64,000 nucleotides of DNA, from contig NZ_CABVGP010000003.1 in assembly GCF_902497555.1 (NCBI RefSeq), positions 1,116,001-1,180,000 on the forward strand. Direction: 5' to 3'. The position numbers and the translations under genes are program-made. A model generated the notes under the pieces. It did not search any database, was not told the origin of the DNA, and was given only the letters and a program-made list of their open reading frames with translations. Shown here one piece after another: positions 7,117 through 15,673 of this stretch. This stretch comes from Amycolatopsis camponoti. GTDB taxonomy: Bacteria > Actinomycetota > Actinomycetes > Mycobacteriales > Pseudonocardiaceae. The first letter of the stretch is position 1, and each line of letters opens with the position of its first letter.

Positions 7117-10100
7117 CGGCGACCGCCGAATGCTCGAGCGCCTTCTGCGCGCTCATGCCCAAGCCGGTCCCGTAGGCCCGCTCGAACCCGGCCGTCCCCA
7201 GCGACTCGACGACCCGGCCTCGCACCGACGAGGCGTCCGGGTCGCCGGCGATCGACGTCCCGCGCACTCCCGCCGCCGCGCCCAGGAGCGTCGCCGCCTG
7301 CTCGGGCGGGGCCACTCCGGCCAAGCCCTCCAGCGCGAACGCCACGACGTCGCTCGCGTGCCACTGCCGTCCGGTGAGCAGCGCCGAGCGGTGCAGCCGG
7401 GCCGCTTCCGGCCGCCTGCCCTCGGCCAAGGCGAGCCAGCCGAGCGAGATCAGCGCCATCGCGCGGCCCGTCTCCGCCGCGAACGAGCCGCCAGGGCACT
7501 CCGCCAGCGCGCGCTCGCCCAACGCGCGGGCCGCGGCCAGGTCACCTTCGTACCGGGCCAGGTTCGCCAGCCCTACGTACGCGGCCGCGCGGGACTCCGG
7601 CATGCCCGTGCGGCGGGCCGTCGCCGCCGCCAGTTCGTAGTCCGCGCAGGCACCGGCCGGGTCGCCCGAAAGCAGGCGGGCCCAGGCGCGGCGGCAGATG
7701 AGGTCGGCGGCGTCGTCGGTCGCGCCGATCTGGTGGATCAGCCCCAGCGCCTCGTCCATCAGCGGCAGGGCGGCATCGTGCTCGCCGCGCCACGTGAGCA
7801 GCTGGGACAGGTGGTCCAAGGCCATCGACAGGCCCCACCGCTCGCCCAGCGCGCGGAACTGCGTCGCGCCCTCGCGCAGCCCTTCCTCGGCACCGGCCAG
7901 GTCGCCGGTCATCATCGCCCGCAGGCCCATGCCCGTCGGCAGCAGCGCCCAGCCCCAGGCGTCCCCGGCCGCCAGCAGGCCCTCGCCCCGGCCCGTCAGC
8001 TCTTCGTCGTCGCCGGGCGGGCCCACGACCACGCCGAGCAGCATCACCAGCATCGGGTTGCGGGGCGCCCAGTCGCCGTCCGCCGCGTACCGCCGGACCA
8101 GCGGCAGGTACTGCTCCAGCGACTCGTGCGGCGCCCCCGACAGCGCCCCGAGCACGCACACCAGGAACTCCTCGGCGTACTCCTCGCGCAGCTCCGGCGG
8201 GGTCCGTGAGACGACGGCCAGGGACAGACCGGCGCCCTCGAACCGGCGTCCGCGCATCCACCAGTACATCGCCAGCAGCGGCACCAGCCGCAGCGCGAGC
8301 GTGACGTCGTGCTCGGTCGCCCAGCGCAGGGCGGCCAGGAGGTTGTCGTACTCGGCGTCGATCCGGTCCAGCCAGTCCAGCTGCGCCGCGGTCCGCAGCA
8401 TCGGGTCGGCTTCTTCGGCGAACCGCAGGAAGTACTCGGCGTGCGCACGGGAGAACGTCTCGGTCTCGCCCGCTTCGGCGAGCTTCTCGGCGCCGAACGC
8501 GCGGATCGTCTCGAGCATCCGGAACCGGCCGCCGACGGCTTCGACCAGCGACTTGTCGGCCAGCTCGAGAAGGAGATCGGCGTCGGCCCCGCAGACCTCG
8601 GCCGCCGCGGTCAGCGTCGCGCCGCCGGGGAAGACCGTCAGCCGCCGGGCGAGCTCGCGTTCGTCGTCGCCGAGCAGGTCCCAGCTCCACTCGACGACCC
8701 CGCGCAGCGAGCGGTGGCGCTCCTCGGCCGTCCGGCTGCCGCGGGCGAGCAGCCGGAACCGGTCGTCGAGCCGGGCCGCGATCTCCCCGAGGTCCAGGCT
8801 CCGGACGCGCGCCGCGGCCAGCTCCAGCGCCAGCGGCAGGCCGTCGAGGGCCGCGCAGATGTGCTGGACGTCGCCGATCGTCGCCTCGCCGACGGTGAAC
8901 GCCGGGTCGCTCGCGGCCGCGCGGTCGGCGAACAGCCGGACCGCCGGGTAGGCCAGCGCCTCCGCGGCGGGAGTCCCGGGCGGCGGGACGGCCAGCCGCG
9001 GCACCGGCGCCAGCTGCTCGCCGGTGATGCCGAGCGGCTCACGGCTGGTGGCCAGCACCCGCAGCCCCGGGCACGCGCCGAGCAGCCGCGCGGCCAGCCG
9101 GGCCGCGACGTCGACGACGTGCTCGCAGTTGTCGAGCACGAGCAGCGCCGCCCGGTCGCGCAGGGCCGAGATCAGCCGATCGGCCGGGTCCTGCGGGCCG
9201 CCGCGCGTGCTCTCGCGCAGGCCGAGCGCGCCCAGCACCGCCCCGGCGACACCGGGGCCGCTGTGCGGGGCCAGTTCGACGAACGCGACCGGCCCGGCTT
9301 CCGCGGCGGCGATTTCGACGGCCAGCCGCGTCTTGCCGGTGCCGCCCGGCCCGGTCAGCGTCACCAGCCGGCTGCGCTCCAGCAGCTCGGCCACCTGCCG
9401 CAGCTCGCCGTCCCGCCCGACGAAGCTGGTCAGCTGCGCGGGCAACGCGGGGATCGCCGGCCTCTCCGTCTCGCCGCGAAGCACGGCGAGGTGGGCTTCG
9501 GCGAGGTCTGGACCAGGGTCGGCGCCCAGCTCGTCGGCCAGCGTGCGGCGGGCGTCTTCGAACGCGGCCAGCGCGTCGGCCGGCCGGCCCGCGGCGGTGA
9601 GCGCGCGGACGAGCTGCGCGCGCGGCCGTTCCCGCAGCGGCTGCGCGGCGACGGTCTCCCTCAGCTCGGCGAGGACGTCTTCGGCGTGCCCGAGGGCCAG
9701 CCGGGCTTCGACGCGGTCGTCCGCCGCGTCGGCCCGCAGCTCCTCGAGCCGGGTGGACCGGGCCGCGGCGAACGGCGCGTCGGCCAGGTCGGTGAACGCG
9801 GGCCCGCGCCACAACGCCAGCGCTTCGTCCAAGGTGGACGCCGCTCGGGCGGGCTCGCCGTTCTTCAGCAGCGTCCGGCCTTCGCGCGCAAGGCTTTCGA
9901 AAGCGTGAACGTCCACTTCGTCCGGTTCGACGACCAAGCGGTACCCAGCGGCGGTGAACTCGACCGGCGCCAGCTCCTTCAGCGCCGTCCGCAGCCGGGA
10001 GACCTGCGACTGGAGGGCGTTGGCCGCGCCGTCCGGTGGGTAGTCCCCGTACATGCCGTCGATCAGCCGCTCGGCCGGCACGAACCGGCCGGCTTCCAGG

Positions 10101-10201
10101 GCGAGCAACGCCAGCAGGGTTCGCGACCGGGGGCCGCCCACCGCCACCTGCGTGCCGTCCGGACGCCACGCGGCGACGGCCCCCAGCACCCCGAATCGCA
10201 T
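7091..10201 (-). CDS. SARP/AfsR-type regulator (wHTH-BTAD-NB-ARC-TPR)
   Basis: 1036 residues. Order: an OmpR-like winged helix ('GGPRSRTLLALLALEAGRFV', residues about 20-90), a BTAD domain to about residue 245, a P-loop ATPase with 'LTGPGGTGKTRLA' as Walker A and 'LLVLDNCEHV' as Walker B, a winged-helix segment, then long alpha-helical TPR-like repeats. This is the architecture of large SARP regulators that switch on secondary-metabolite or stress genes after ATP binding. No biosynthetic cluster is adjacent, so the target is unclear. It is divergent from the sugar operon beginning at 10329, which it could regulate. Confidence 0.85.
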   Translation of the reverse strand: MRFGVLGAVAAWRPDGTQVAVGGPRSRTLLALLALEAGRFVPAERLIDGMYGDYPPDGAANALQSQVSRLRTALKELAPVEFTAAGYRLVVEPDEVDVHAFESLAREGRTLLKNGEPARAASTLDEALALWRGPAFTDLADAPFAAARSTRLEELRADAADDRVEARLALGHAEDVLAELRETVAAQPLRERPRAQLVRALTAAGRPADALAAFEDARRTLADELGADPGPDLAEAHLAVLRGETERPAIPALPAQLTSFVGRDGELRQVAELLERSRLVTLTGPGGTGKTRLAVEIAAAEAGPVAFVELAPHSGPGVAGAVLGALGLRESTRGGPQDPADRLISALRDRAALLVLDNCEHVVDVAARLAARLLGACPGLRVLATSREPLGITGEQLAPVPRLAVPPPGTPAAEALAYPAVRLFADRAAASDPAFTVGEATIGDVQHICAALDGLPLALELAAARVRSLDLGEIAARLDDRFRLLARGSRTAEERHRSLRGVVEWSWDLLGDDERELARRLTVFPGGATLTAAAEVCGADADLLLELADKSLVEAVGGRFRMLETIRAFGAEKLAEAGETETFSRAHAEYFLRFAEEADPMLRTAAQLDWLDRIDAEYDNLLAALRWATEHDVTLALRLVPLLAMYWWMRGRRFEGAGLSLAVVSRTPPELREEYAEEFLVCVLGALSGAPHESLEQYLPLVRRYAADGDWAPRNPMLVMLLGVVVGPPGDDEELTGRGEGLLAAGDAWGWALLPTGMGLRAMMTGDLAGAEEGLREGATQFRALGERWGLSMALDHLSQLLTWRGEHDAALPLMDEALGLIHQIGATDDAADLICRRAWARLLSGDPAGACADYELAAATARRTGMPESRAAAYVGLANLARYEGDLAAARALGERALAECPGGSFAAETGRAMALISLGWLALAEGRRPEAARLHRSALLTGRQWHASDVVAFALEGLAGVAPPEQAATLLGAAAGVRGTSIAGDPDASSVRGRVVESLGTAGFERAYGTGLGMSAQKALEHSAVAVTPADGER

Positions 10202-10266
10202 GGACCCACCCTAAGACGTCGCCCGACCTGGGGAAGTTGTCGCTCGAAGGTGGTCTTCGGCGTGGG

Positions 10267-10300
10267 CCTGTGAATCACCTGAGCGAGCGTATATACACTT
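10267..10300 (+). promoter_or_regulatory. Candidate promoter with GTATATAC palindrome
   Basis: An unusually AT-rich block with the 8-bp palindrome GTATATAC (10289-10296) lies 33 bases before ATG 10329 in otherwise GC-rich DNA. It could be a -10 region; the -35 is weak. Pure pattern inference. Confidence 0.3.
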
Positions 10301-10328
10301 CGCCGGGTCCCCACGCAATGGGAGAGGT

Positions 10329-11462
10329 ATGTCGACCGACAGCATTGCCCTTGGTCAGCCGACCGTGGGTGAAGAGGAGCTCGCCGCCGTCGCCGAGGTC
10401 TTCCGGTCCGGCTGGCTGGCCGGCGCCGGACCGGCGTGCCGCCGCTTCGAAGAGCGGTTCGCCCAGGTCACCGGCACCGCGCACGCGTTGACGACCGCGA
10501 ACTGCGGTTCGGCGCTCTTCCTCGGGCTCAAGGTCTTGGGCGTGCGGCCGGGCGACGAGGTCATCGTCGGCGACTACACGTTCCCGGCCACCGGCCACGC
10601 CGTCGTGCAGGCCGGCGCGACCCCGGTGTTCGCCGACATCCGCCCGGACGTCTTCAGCGCGGACCCGGCGCACGTCGAGTCCCTGATCACCCCGAAGACC
10701 GTCGGCATCCTCGCCGTCGACGTCGCCGGCCAGCCGGGCGACTTCGACGAATACCGCGCGATCGCCGACAAGCACGGCCTCTGGCTGTTCGAGGACGCCG
10801 CGTGCGCCGCCGGCGCGACGTACAAGACACGCCCGGCGGGCAGCCTCGCCGACCTCGCCGCGTTCTCCTTCCACGGCCGCAAGGGCATCACCGCGGGCGA
10901 AGGCGGCGCGCTGGTCTCCGACCGCGAAGACCTCATCGCGCACGCCCGCAAGCTGCACACCTACGGCATCGAGCCGGCGATCAGCCGCGAAGGCTCGAAC
11001 ACGCTGCCGATCCCGGAGTTCCACGAGCTCGGCTACAACTTCCGCATGTCGGACGTCCAGGCCGCGATCATGAACGTCCAGCTCGACCGGCTGCCGGATC
11101 TCCTCGCTTCACGTCGCTCGGTCGCGAAGCGCTACCACGAGGCCTTCGCGGACGTCGACGCGCTGACCGTCCCGGTGGAACTGCCCGATCGCGAGCACCC
11201 GTGGCAGGCCTACCTGCTCACGGTGGCGCCCGAGGTCAGCCGCGACACCCTCGCGCTGCGCATCCGCGAAACGGGCGTGCAGTGCAACTTCGGCACCTAC
11301 GCCTCGCACCTGCAGCCGATCTACGGTCCCCAGGCCCCGCTGCCCGTCTCGGCGGACGCGTTCGCGCGTCAGCTCGCGATCCCGATGCACGCCAACCTCA
11401 CCGACGCCGAAGTCACCCGCGTCGGCGAGGTTGTGCGCGAAGCCGTGCAGTCCCTGTCCTGA
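10329..11462 (+). CDS. DegT/DnrJ/EryC1-family sugar aminotransferase
   Basis: 377 residues, full length for the family. The PLP Lys is in 'FSFHGRKGITAGEGG', and 'LFEDAACAAGA' has the Asp that contacts the pyridine nitrogen. The C-terminal 'HANLTDAEVTRVGEVV' is typical. Such enzymes transfer an amino group to a keto-nucleotide sugar. SD 'ggagagg' precedes the ATG. It heads a four-gene operon with an epimerase, a GT4 glycosyltransferase and a hexapeptide acyltransferase, which points to synthesis, transfer and acylation of an amino sugar on the cell surface. The exact sugar is unknown. Confidence 0.85.
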   Translation: MSTDSIALGQPTVGEEELAAVAEVFRSGWLAGAGPACRRFEERFAQVTGTAHALTTANCGSALFLGLKVLGVRPGDEVIVGDYTFPATGHAVVQAGATPVFADIRPDVFSADPAHVESLITPKTVGILAVDVAGQPGDFDEYRAIADKHGLWLFEDAACAAGATYKTRPAGSLADLAAFSFHGRKGITAGEGGALVSDREDLIAHARKLHTYGIEPAISREGSNTLPIPEFHELGYNFRMSDVQAAIMNVQLDRLPDLLASRRSVAKRYHEAFADVDALTVPVELPDREHPWQAYLLTVAPEVSRDTLALRIRETGVQCNFGTYASHLQPIYGPQAPLPVSADAFARQLAIPMHANLTDAEVTRVGEVVREAVQSLS

Positions 11463-11486
11463 AGCCGCCCTACCGAGGAGAAATTG

Positions 11487-12416
11487 GTGTCCGACAAGAA
11501 GGTGCTCTTCACCGGGGCAGGTGGGTTCATCGCCGCGCACGTCATCCCGCTGCTCATCGAGGGCGGCTACACGGTGCGGATCTTCGACAACATGACCCGC
11601 GGCGACCGCGCCCGCGTCAACGAGTTCGTCGCCACCGGCAAGGTCGAGCTCGTCGAGAAGGACGTCCGCTACGGCGGTGCGGTGCGTGAGGCCATGCGCG
11701 GCTGCACGCACGTCATCCACTTCGCGACGGTGTCGATCAACAAGTCGATCGCCGACCCGCACGAGTCGATCGACATCAACATGATCGGCAACCACAACGT
11801 GTTCGCCGCGGCCGCCGACGAGGGCGTCGAGCGCCTGGTGTTCGCCTCGACCGCGTCGGTCTACGGCGAGCCGAAGCGCCTGCCGATGCACGAGGACGAC
11901 GAGCTCAAGCCGCTCACGCCGTACTGCATCTCGAAGCGCGCCGGCGAGGACCTGCTCGGTTTCTACGAGCGCCAGAAGGGCCTGTCCTGGAACGCGCTGC
12001 GGTTCTTCAACGTGTACGGCCCCGGCCAGAAGATCGAGGCCTACTACACGTCGGTGATCAACCACTTCATCCAGCGCCTGCGCGCCGGCCAGCCGCCGAT
12101 CATCGACGGCCGCGGCGACCAGTCGATGGACTTCGTGCACGTCTGGGACCTCGCGCGCGCGGTCGTCGCCGCGCTGGAGTCGGAGCGGGCGAACCTGCCG
12201 ATCAACATCGGCACCGGCATCGACACGTCGATCGCGGCGCTGGCGAAGATCCTCATCGAGGCCGTCGGCGTCGACGTCGAGCCGCTGTTCAACGAGCGTG
12301 ACGTGCTGGTCTCGCGGCGCGCCGCCGACATCACCCGCGCCCGCGAGGTGCTCGGCTGGGAGCCGCGGATCACTGTCGAAGAAGGCATGCGGCAGCTGGT
12401 CGAGGACTCAGAGTGA
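11487..12416 (+). CDS. NAD-dependent nucleotide-sugar epimerase/dehydratase
   Basis: 309-residue extended short-chain dehydrogenase. 'FTGAGGFIAAHVIPLL' is the Rossmann glycine motif, 'FASTASVYGEP' the Ser region and 'YCISKRAGEDLL' the catalytic Tyr-x3-Lys. It resembles UDP-glucose 4-epimerases and related dehydratases, and acts on a nucleotide-linked sugar. GTG 11487 is chosen because 'gaggag' ends 6 bases upstream; TTG 11484 is an alternative. The next gene starts in its stop codon. Confidence 0.87.
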   Translation: MSDKKVLFTGAGGFIAAHVIPLLIEGGYTVRIFDNMTRGDRARVNEFVATGKVELVEKDVRYGGAVREAMRGCTHVIHFATVSINKSIADPHESIDINMIGNHNVFAAAADEGVERLVFASTASVYGEPKRLPMHEDDELKPLTPYCISKRAGEDLLGFYERQKGLSWNALRFFNVYGPGQKIEAYYTSVINHFIQRLRAGQPPIIDGRGDQSMDFVHVWDLARAVVAALESERANLPINIGTGIDTSIAALAKILIEAVGVDVEPLFNERDVLVSRRAADITRAREVLGWEPRITVEEGMRQLVEDSE

Positions 12417-13645
12417 GTGCCACCGCGGGCCCTGCCCGAGGACGTGCGATGCGCATCGCGGTGGTGAACAACTTCTTCCCGCCCCGGGTGGGCGGGAGCG
12501 CGCACATGTCGGCGTCGCTGGCGGCGCAGTTCGTCGAGGCCGGGCACGAAGTCCTGGCCATCACGGCGGCCTACGCCGACGCCCCGGCCGACGAGGAGCG
12601 CGACGGCTACCGCGTCGTGCGCCTCGCGGCGGTGAAGATGCCGCAGGTCGGGCTGTCGATCGACTTCGACATGAGCTTCGCGTCGCCGCGGCCGGGCAAC
12701 TGGCGGCGGCTGTGGAAGCTGCTGGACGAGTTCAAGCCGGACGCGATCCACCTGCACGGCCAGTTCTTCGACCTGTCGTGGCTGGCTGGCATCTACGCGC
12801 GGCGACGGAACATCCCGGTGCTGCTGACCATCCACACGCTCCTGATCAGCGACAACAAGCTGTACGGCAGCGTGTTCCGGATGCTCGACGCGGTGCTCGT
12901 GAAGCCGATTCTGCGCTACATCCGGCCTCGCTACGTCATCCTCGACAAGCTCGGGGTCGACTACTGCGTCGAGCGCTACGGCACCAGCGACGCGAACTCG
13001 GAGTACTTCCCGATCGCGGTCGACACCGGCCACTTCGCGAAGCCGGTGACGAAGGACGTCCGCGCGGAGCACGAGATCGGTGACGCGCCGCTGATCGTCT
13101 CGCTCGGGCACGTCATCCCGCTGCGCAACCGGCTGCCGCTCATCGAGGCGCTGCCGTCCATTTTGGACAAGCACCCGAGCGTCCGCGTGCTGGTCGTCGG
13201 CCGCGTCTACCACGACGCGTTCCTGAAGCGCGCCGCGGAACTGGGCGTCTCGGACGCGCTGGTGGTCACGGGCGCGGTGCCGAAGGCGGACGTCCCGGCG
13301 TACTTCGCGGCGGCGGACATCGTCACGCACGACCTCAACGGCGGCTGCGGCACGGCGTCGCTCGAGGCGATGCTGTCCGGCACGGCGACGATCGCATCGG
13401 TCACCGAGGACAACTACCCCGGTATCGAGCTGCGCAACGGCGAGAACGTGCTGCTGGTGCGCCCGGACGACGCGGAGGCCGTGGCGCGCACGGTGATCGA
13501 GCTGCTCGACGACCCGGATCGCCGGGCCCTGATCGCGCAGCGCGAGAGCGAGATGGTCCGGTCGAACTTCGGCCTCGACGTCGTCGCCGAGGAACACCTC
13601 CGTACGTTCGAGAAACTGGTGTCGGAAGCGGATGTTCTTCGATGA
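12413..13645 (+). CDS. Family 4 (GT-B) glycosyltransferase
   Basis: 410 residues from GTG 12413, which overlaps the epimerase stop; ATG 12449 (398 residues, starting 'MRIAVVNNFFPPRVGGSA') is equally plausible because the GT-B fold begins there. 'HLHGQFFDLSWLAG' is the N-terminal domain acceptor side. 'LIVSLGHVIPLRN' and 'GGCGTASLEAMLSGTA' with the E-x7-E-like donor-binding element mark the C-terminal domain. It should transfer the operon's sugar to a lipid or glycan in the cytosol. Donor and acceptor are unknown. Confidence 0.85.
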   Translation: MSATAGPARGRAMRIAVVNNFFPPRVGGSAHMSASLAAQFVEAGHEVLAITAAYADAPADEERDGYRVVRLAAVKMPQVGLSIDFDMSFASPRPGNWRRLWKLLDEFKPDAIHLHGQFFDLSWLAGIYARRRNIPVLLTIHTLLISDNKLYGSVFRMLDAVLVKPILRYIRPRYVILDKLGVDYCVERYGTSDANSEYFPIAVDTGHFAKPVTKDVRAEHEIGDAPLIVSLGHVIPLRNRLPLIEALPSILDKHPSVRVLVVGRVYHDAFLKRAAELGVSDALVVTGAVPKADVPAYFAAADIVTHDLNGGCGTASLEAMLSGTATIASVTEDNYPGIELRNGENVLLVRPDDAEAVARTVIELLDDPDRRALIAQRESEMVRSNFGLDVVAEEHLRTFEKLVSEADVLR

Positions 13646-14255
13646 CGAGCGCAGCCACCGGCTGCGCCCGCAGATCCTGACCGAGCTCGTCTCGCAGTAC
13701 ATGAACGACGCCGAGCGGGCCCAGTTCTACGGGCTCCCGTCGACGTGCCGGGTGCGTGAGCGAGTCAAGATCATCAGCCCCGAGAACCTCACGATGGGCG
13801 ACCACTGCTGGGTCGGGGAGGGCGCGGCGCTCGACGCGAGCGGCGGCCTGGAGATCGGCGAGCACACCAGCATCGGGCTGAACACGCTGATCTTCACGCA
13901 CTCGAGCTGGCTCGCGAACATGACGCTGCAGAACCATTCGGGCAGCGACCTGATCGAGCGCAAGCCGGTGAAGATCGGCAAGGGCTGCTTCATCGGCGGC
14001 CTGGTGGTGATCATGGCCGGCGTGACGATCGGCGACTTCGCCACGGTGCAGCCGAACTCGGTGGTGGCGAAGGACGTCCCGCCGCGGACGCTGGTGGCGG
14101 GCAACCCGGCGCGCGTGTTCCAGCGGTACGACGAGGAGTACATCCAGTCCGAAGTGGACCGGGTCCGCGCGGAGAACGCGCGCCGCCGGGAGATCGCCGA
14201 GGAACGCGGTCAGGCTCCCGGCTGGGGCGCGCCCTCCGGTGACTTCTCCGAGTAG
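13632..14255 (+). CDS. Hexapeptide-repeat (LbetaH) acyltransferase
   Basis: 207 residues beginning inside the end of the GT4 gene (14-base overlap). Hexapeptide repeats run from about residue 50 to 160 ('MGDHCWVGEGAALDASGG', 'IGEHTSIGLNTLIFTHSSW', 'IGKGCFIGGLVVIMAGVTIG', 'VVAKDVPPRTLVAGNPARV'). This is the trimeric left-handed beta helix of WbbJ/maltose acetyltransferase-type O-acetyltransferases; 'HSSW' supplies a likely catalytic His. The C-terminal 40 residues are charged and helical. Probable acetylation of the sugar handled by this operon. Confidence 0.85.
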   Translation: MFFDDERSHRLRPQILTELVSQYMNDAERAQFYGLPSTCRVRERVKIISPENLTMGDHCWVGEGAALDASGGLEIGEHTSIGLNTLIFTHSSWLANMTLQNHSGSDLIERKPVKIGKGCFIGGLVVIMAGVTIGDFATVQPNSVVAKDVPPRTLVAGNPARVFQRYDEEYIQSEVDRVRAENARRREIAEERGQAPGWGAPSGDFSE

Positions 14256-14292
14256 ACCGGTTCCCGGCTTCGGCCCGCTCCCCGAAGTGGAT

Positions 14293-14328
14293 GACGGCGG
14301 CGCCGACGTGGTCGCCGGCGCCGCCGTC
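14293..14328. terminator. Bidirectional terminator hairpin
   Basis: Perfect 12-bp stem (14293-14304 with 14317-14328) and 12-base loop in the convergent gap between the acyltransferase and the secreted protein gene. No T-tract. Confidence 0.6.
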
Positions 14329-14456
14329 GTGGAACCGCCCCGGTGCGCTGTGACGCAGGTCAGCAGGCATGCGGCGGCGAAGATTCCCCCGATGAAGCGC
14401 TCGCAAGACAATCTAGCCCGCGGTAACCGAGCGCAGGATTGCGGTTACGCAACGTT

Positions 14457-15047
14457 TCAGCCGTGGCCGACGTCCGTGGTGCCGCCGGGCAGCTTGTTGC
14501 CGGCCGCGTCGTAGGCCTTCAGCCGCGCCGGGTCGGGCGTGCCCAGGTCGAACCAGAACACGACCACGTTCGGGTCCGCGCTCCAGCGAGCTTGGTGCGC
14601 GACACCCACCGAGCTGGTGATCTTCGCGGCCGGGCCGACGTAGTAACCGAAGCCGGGAACGTCGTGGCCGTCGGCGTTCATGCCGCCGGTCACCGAGTGG
14701 AAGCCCGGCGCCTTGTCGGAGCCCGACGTCTCGTTCGCGACGACCAGGTCCTTCAGCCCCGACGCGTCACGAACGCCCGCCATGATGCCGAACGTCGTCT
14801 GCGGCAGCCGCGATTCCCGCAGCTTGACGCCGTAGAAGACCAGGTCGCCGATGCCCGACGGGATCACGTCACCCAGCACCTCGTGCTCGGGCGCGGCGGC
14901 GCGGGCCGGCGGTACCGGCGCGGCAGCGAGGGCGGCGGGCGCGACCGGCGTCGCAGGCGCGGCGTTCGCGCTGGTCAGCACGCCGGACACGGCCAGCGCG
15001 CCGCACGCGGCGACGGCGGTACCGGCGATGACGAGGCGTTTTCTCAT
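14457..15047 (-). CDS. Secreted protein paralogous to the sigma-linked membrane protein
   Basis: 196 residues. A Sec signal peptide ('MRKRLVIAGTAVAACGALAV' then 'TSANAA') and an Ala/Pro-rich linker lead into a domain of about 130 residues. That domain matches the outer part of the protein at 15670-16386: 'EVLGDVIPSGIGDLVFYGVK' against '[20 protein letters not shown]', 'GFHSVTGGM' against 'GFHATDGGE', 'GFGYYVGPAAKIT' against '[13 protein letters not shown]', and 'DPNVVVFWFD' against '[10 protein letters not shown]'. No known catalytic motif. Divergent from the ECF sigma gene, with which it shares a 119-base regulatory gap. Confidence 0.8.
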   Translation of the reverse strand: MRKRLVIAGTAVAACGALAVSGVLTSANAAPATPVAPAALAAAPVPPARAAAPEHEVLGDVIPSGIGDLVFYGVKLRESRLPQTTFGIMAGVRDASGLKDLVVANETSGSDKAPGFHSVTGGMNADGHDVPGFGYYVGPAAKITSSVGVAHQARWSADPNVVVFWFDLGTPDPARLKAYDAAGNKLPGGTTDVGHG

Positions 15048-15099
15048 GCGTTTCCTCCCTCGGCGACAAGATCGTCCGGAGGAACGACGGGCGTACGCT

Positions 15100-15125
15100 C
15101 GGAAAGGTTGAGAGCAACCTTTCCG
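15100..15125. promoter_or_regulatory. Perfect palindrome in the divergent sigma-factor gap
   Basis: An 11-bp perfect inverted repeat (15100-15110 with 15115-15125) around the tetraloop AGAG sits 42 bases before the sigma-factor start and 53 bases before the secreted gene start. It may be a shared operator or an RNA hairpin. The left arm contains GGAAAGG, which only loosely resembles an ECF -35 element. Confidence 0.5.
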
Positions 15126-15166
15126 CGGCCCGGCCGTCGCTGGGGAGAGACGGATCGAGGTGACCC

Positions 15167-15673
15167 ATGGCGCGCGGCGACGACGAGTTCGCGGACTTCG
15201 TGCGCGCCTCCTCGGCCCGGCTCACCCACGCCGCCTACCTGCTCACCGGTGACCGCCACCAGGCGGAAGACGCCGCGCAGACCGCCTTCACGCGCACGTA
15301 CGCGGCCTGGTCGCGAGTCCGGCACAAGGACGCCTACGGCTACGCCCGCACCGTCCTGATGAACCACGTCATCGACGGCTGGCGGCGCCCGATCCGCGAG
15401 TACGCCACCGAGGCGATGCCCGACCAGCCGGACCGGCTCGACGTCGACAAGGCCGTCACCCAGCGCGCGTGGCTCACCGCGGTGCTGCGGACGCTGACCG
15501 CCCGCGAACGCGCCGTCGTCGTGCTCCGCCACTTCTTCGACCTGCCCGAAGCCGACGTGGCCCGTGAGCTCGGCGTTTCGCTGGGTACCGTGAAGAGCAC
15601 CAACTCGCGCGCGCTGGCCAAGCTGCGCATCGAGGCCGGCGAGGACACGCTGATCGGAGGGAGCGGGCGATGA
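15167..15673 (+). CDS. ECF (SigE-family) RNA polymerase sigma factor
   Basis: 168 residues, usual length for SigE-type ECF factors. Region 2 is 'HAAYLLTGDRHQAEDAAQTA' and onwards to 'AYGYARTVLMNHVIDGWRR'. Region 4 is 'LTARERAVVVLRHFFDLPEA' with the helix-turn-helix 'VARELGVSLGTVKSTNSRAL'. It directs core polymerase to stress promoters. The downstream gene overlaps its stop (ATGA) and encodes a single-pass membrane protein, the usual position of an anti-sigma factor. Probably autoregulated from the divergent gap. Confidence 0.92.
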   Translation: MARGDDEFADFVRASSARLTHAAYLLTGDRHQAEDAAQTAFTRTYAAWSRVRHKDAYGYARTVLMNHVIDGWRRPIREYATEAMPDQPDRLDVDKAVTQRAWLTAVLRTLTARERAVVVLRHFFDLPEADVARELGVSLGTVKSTNSRALAKLRIEAGEDTLIGGSGR

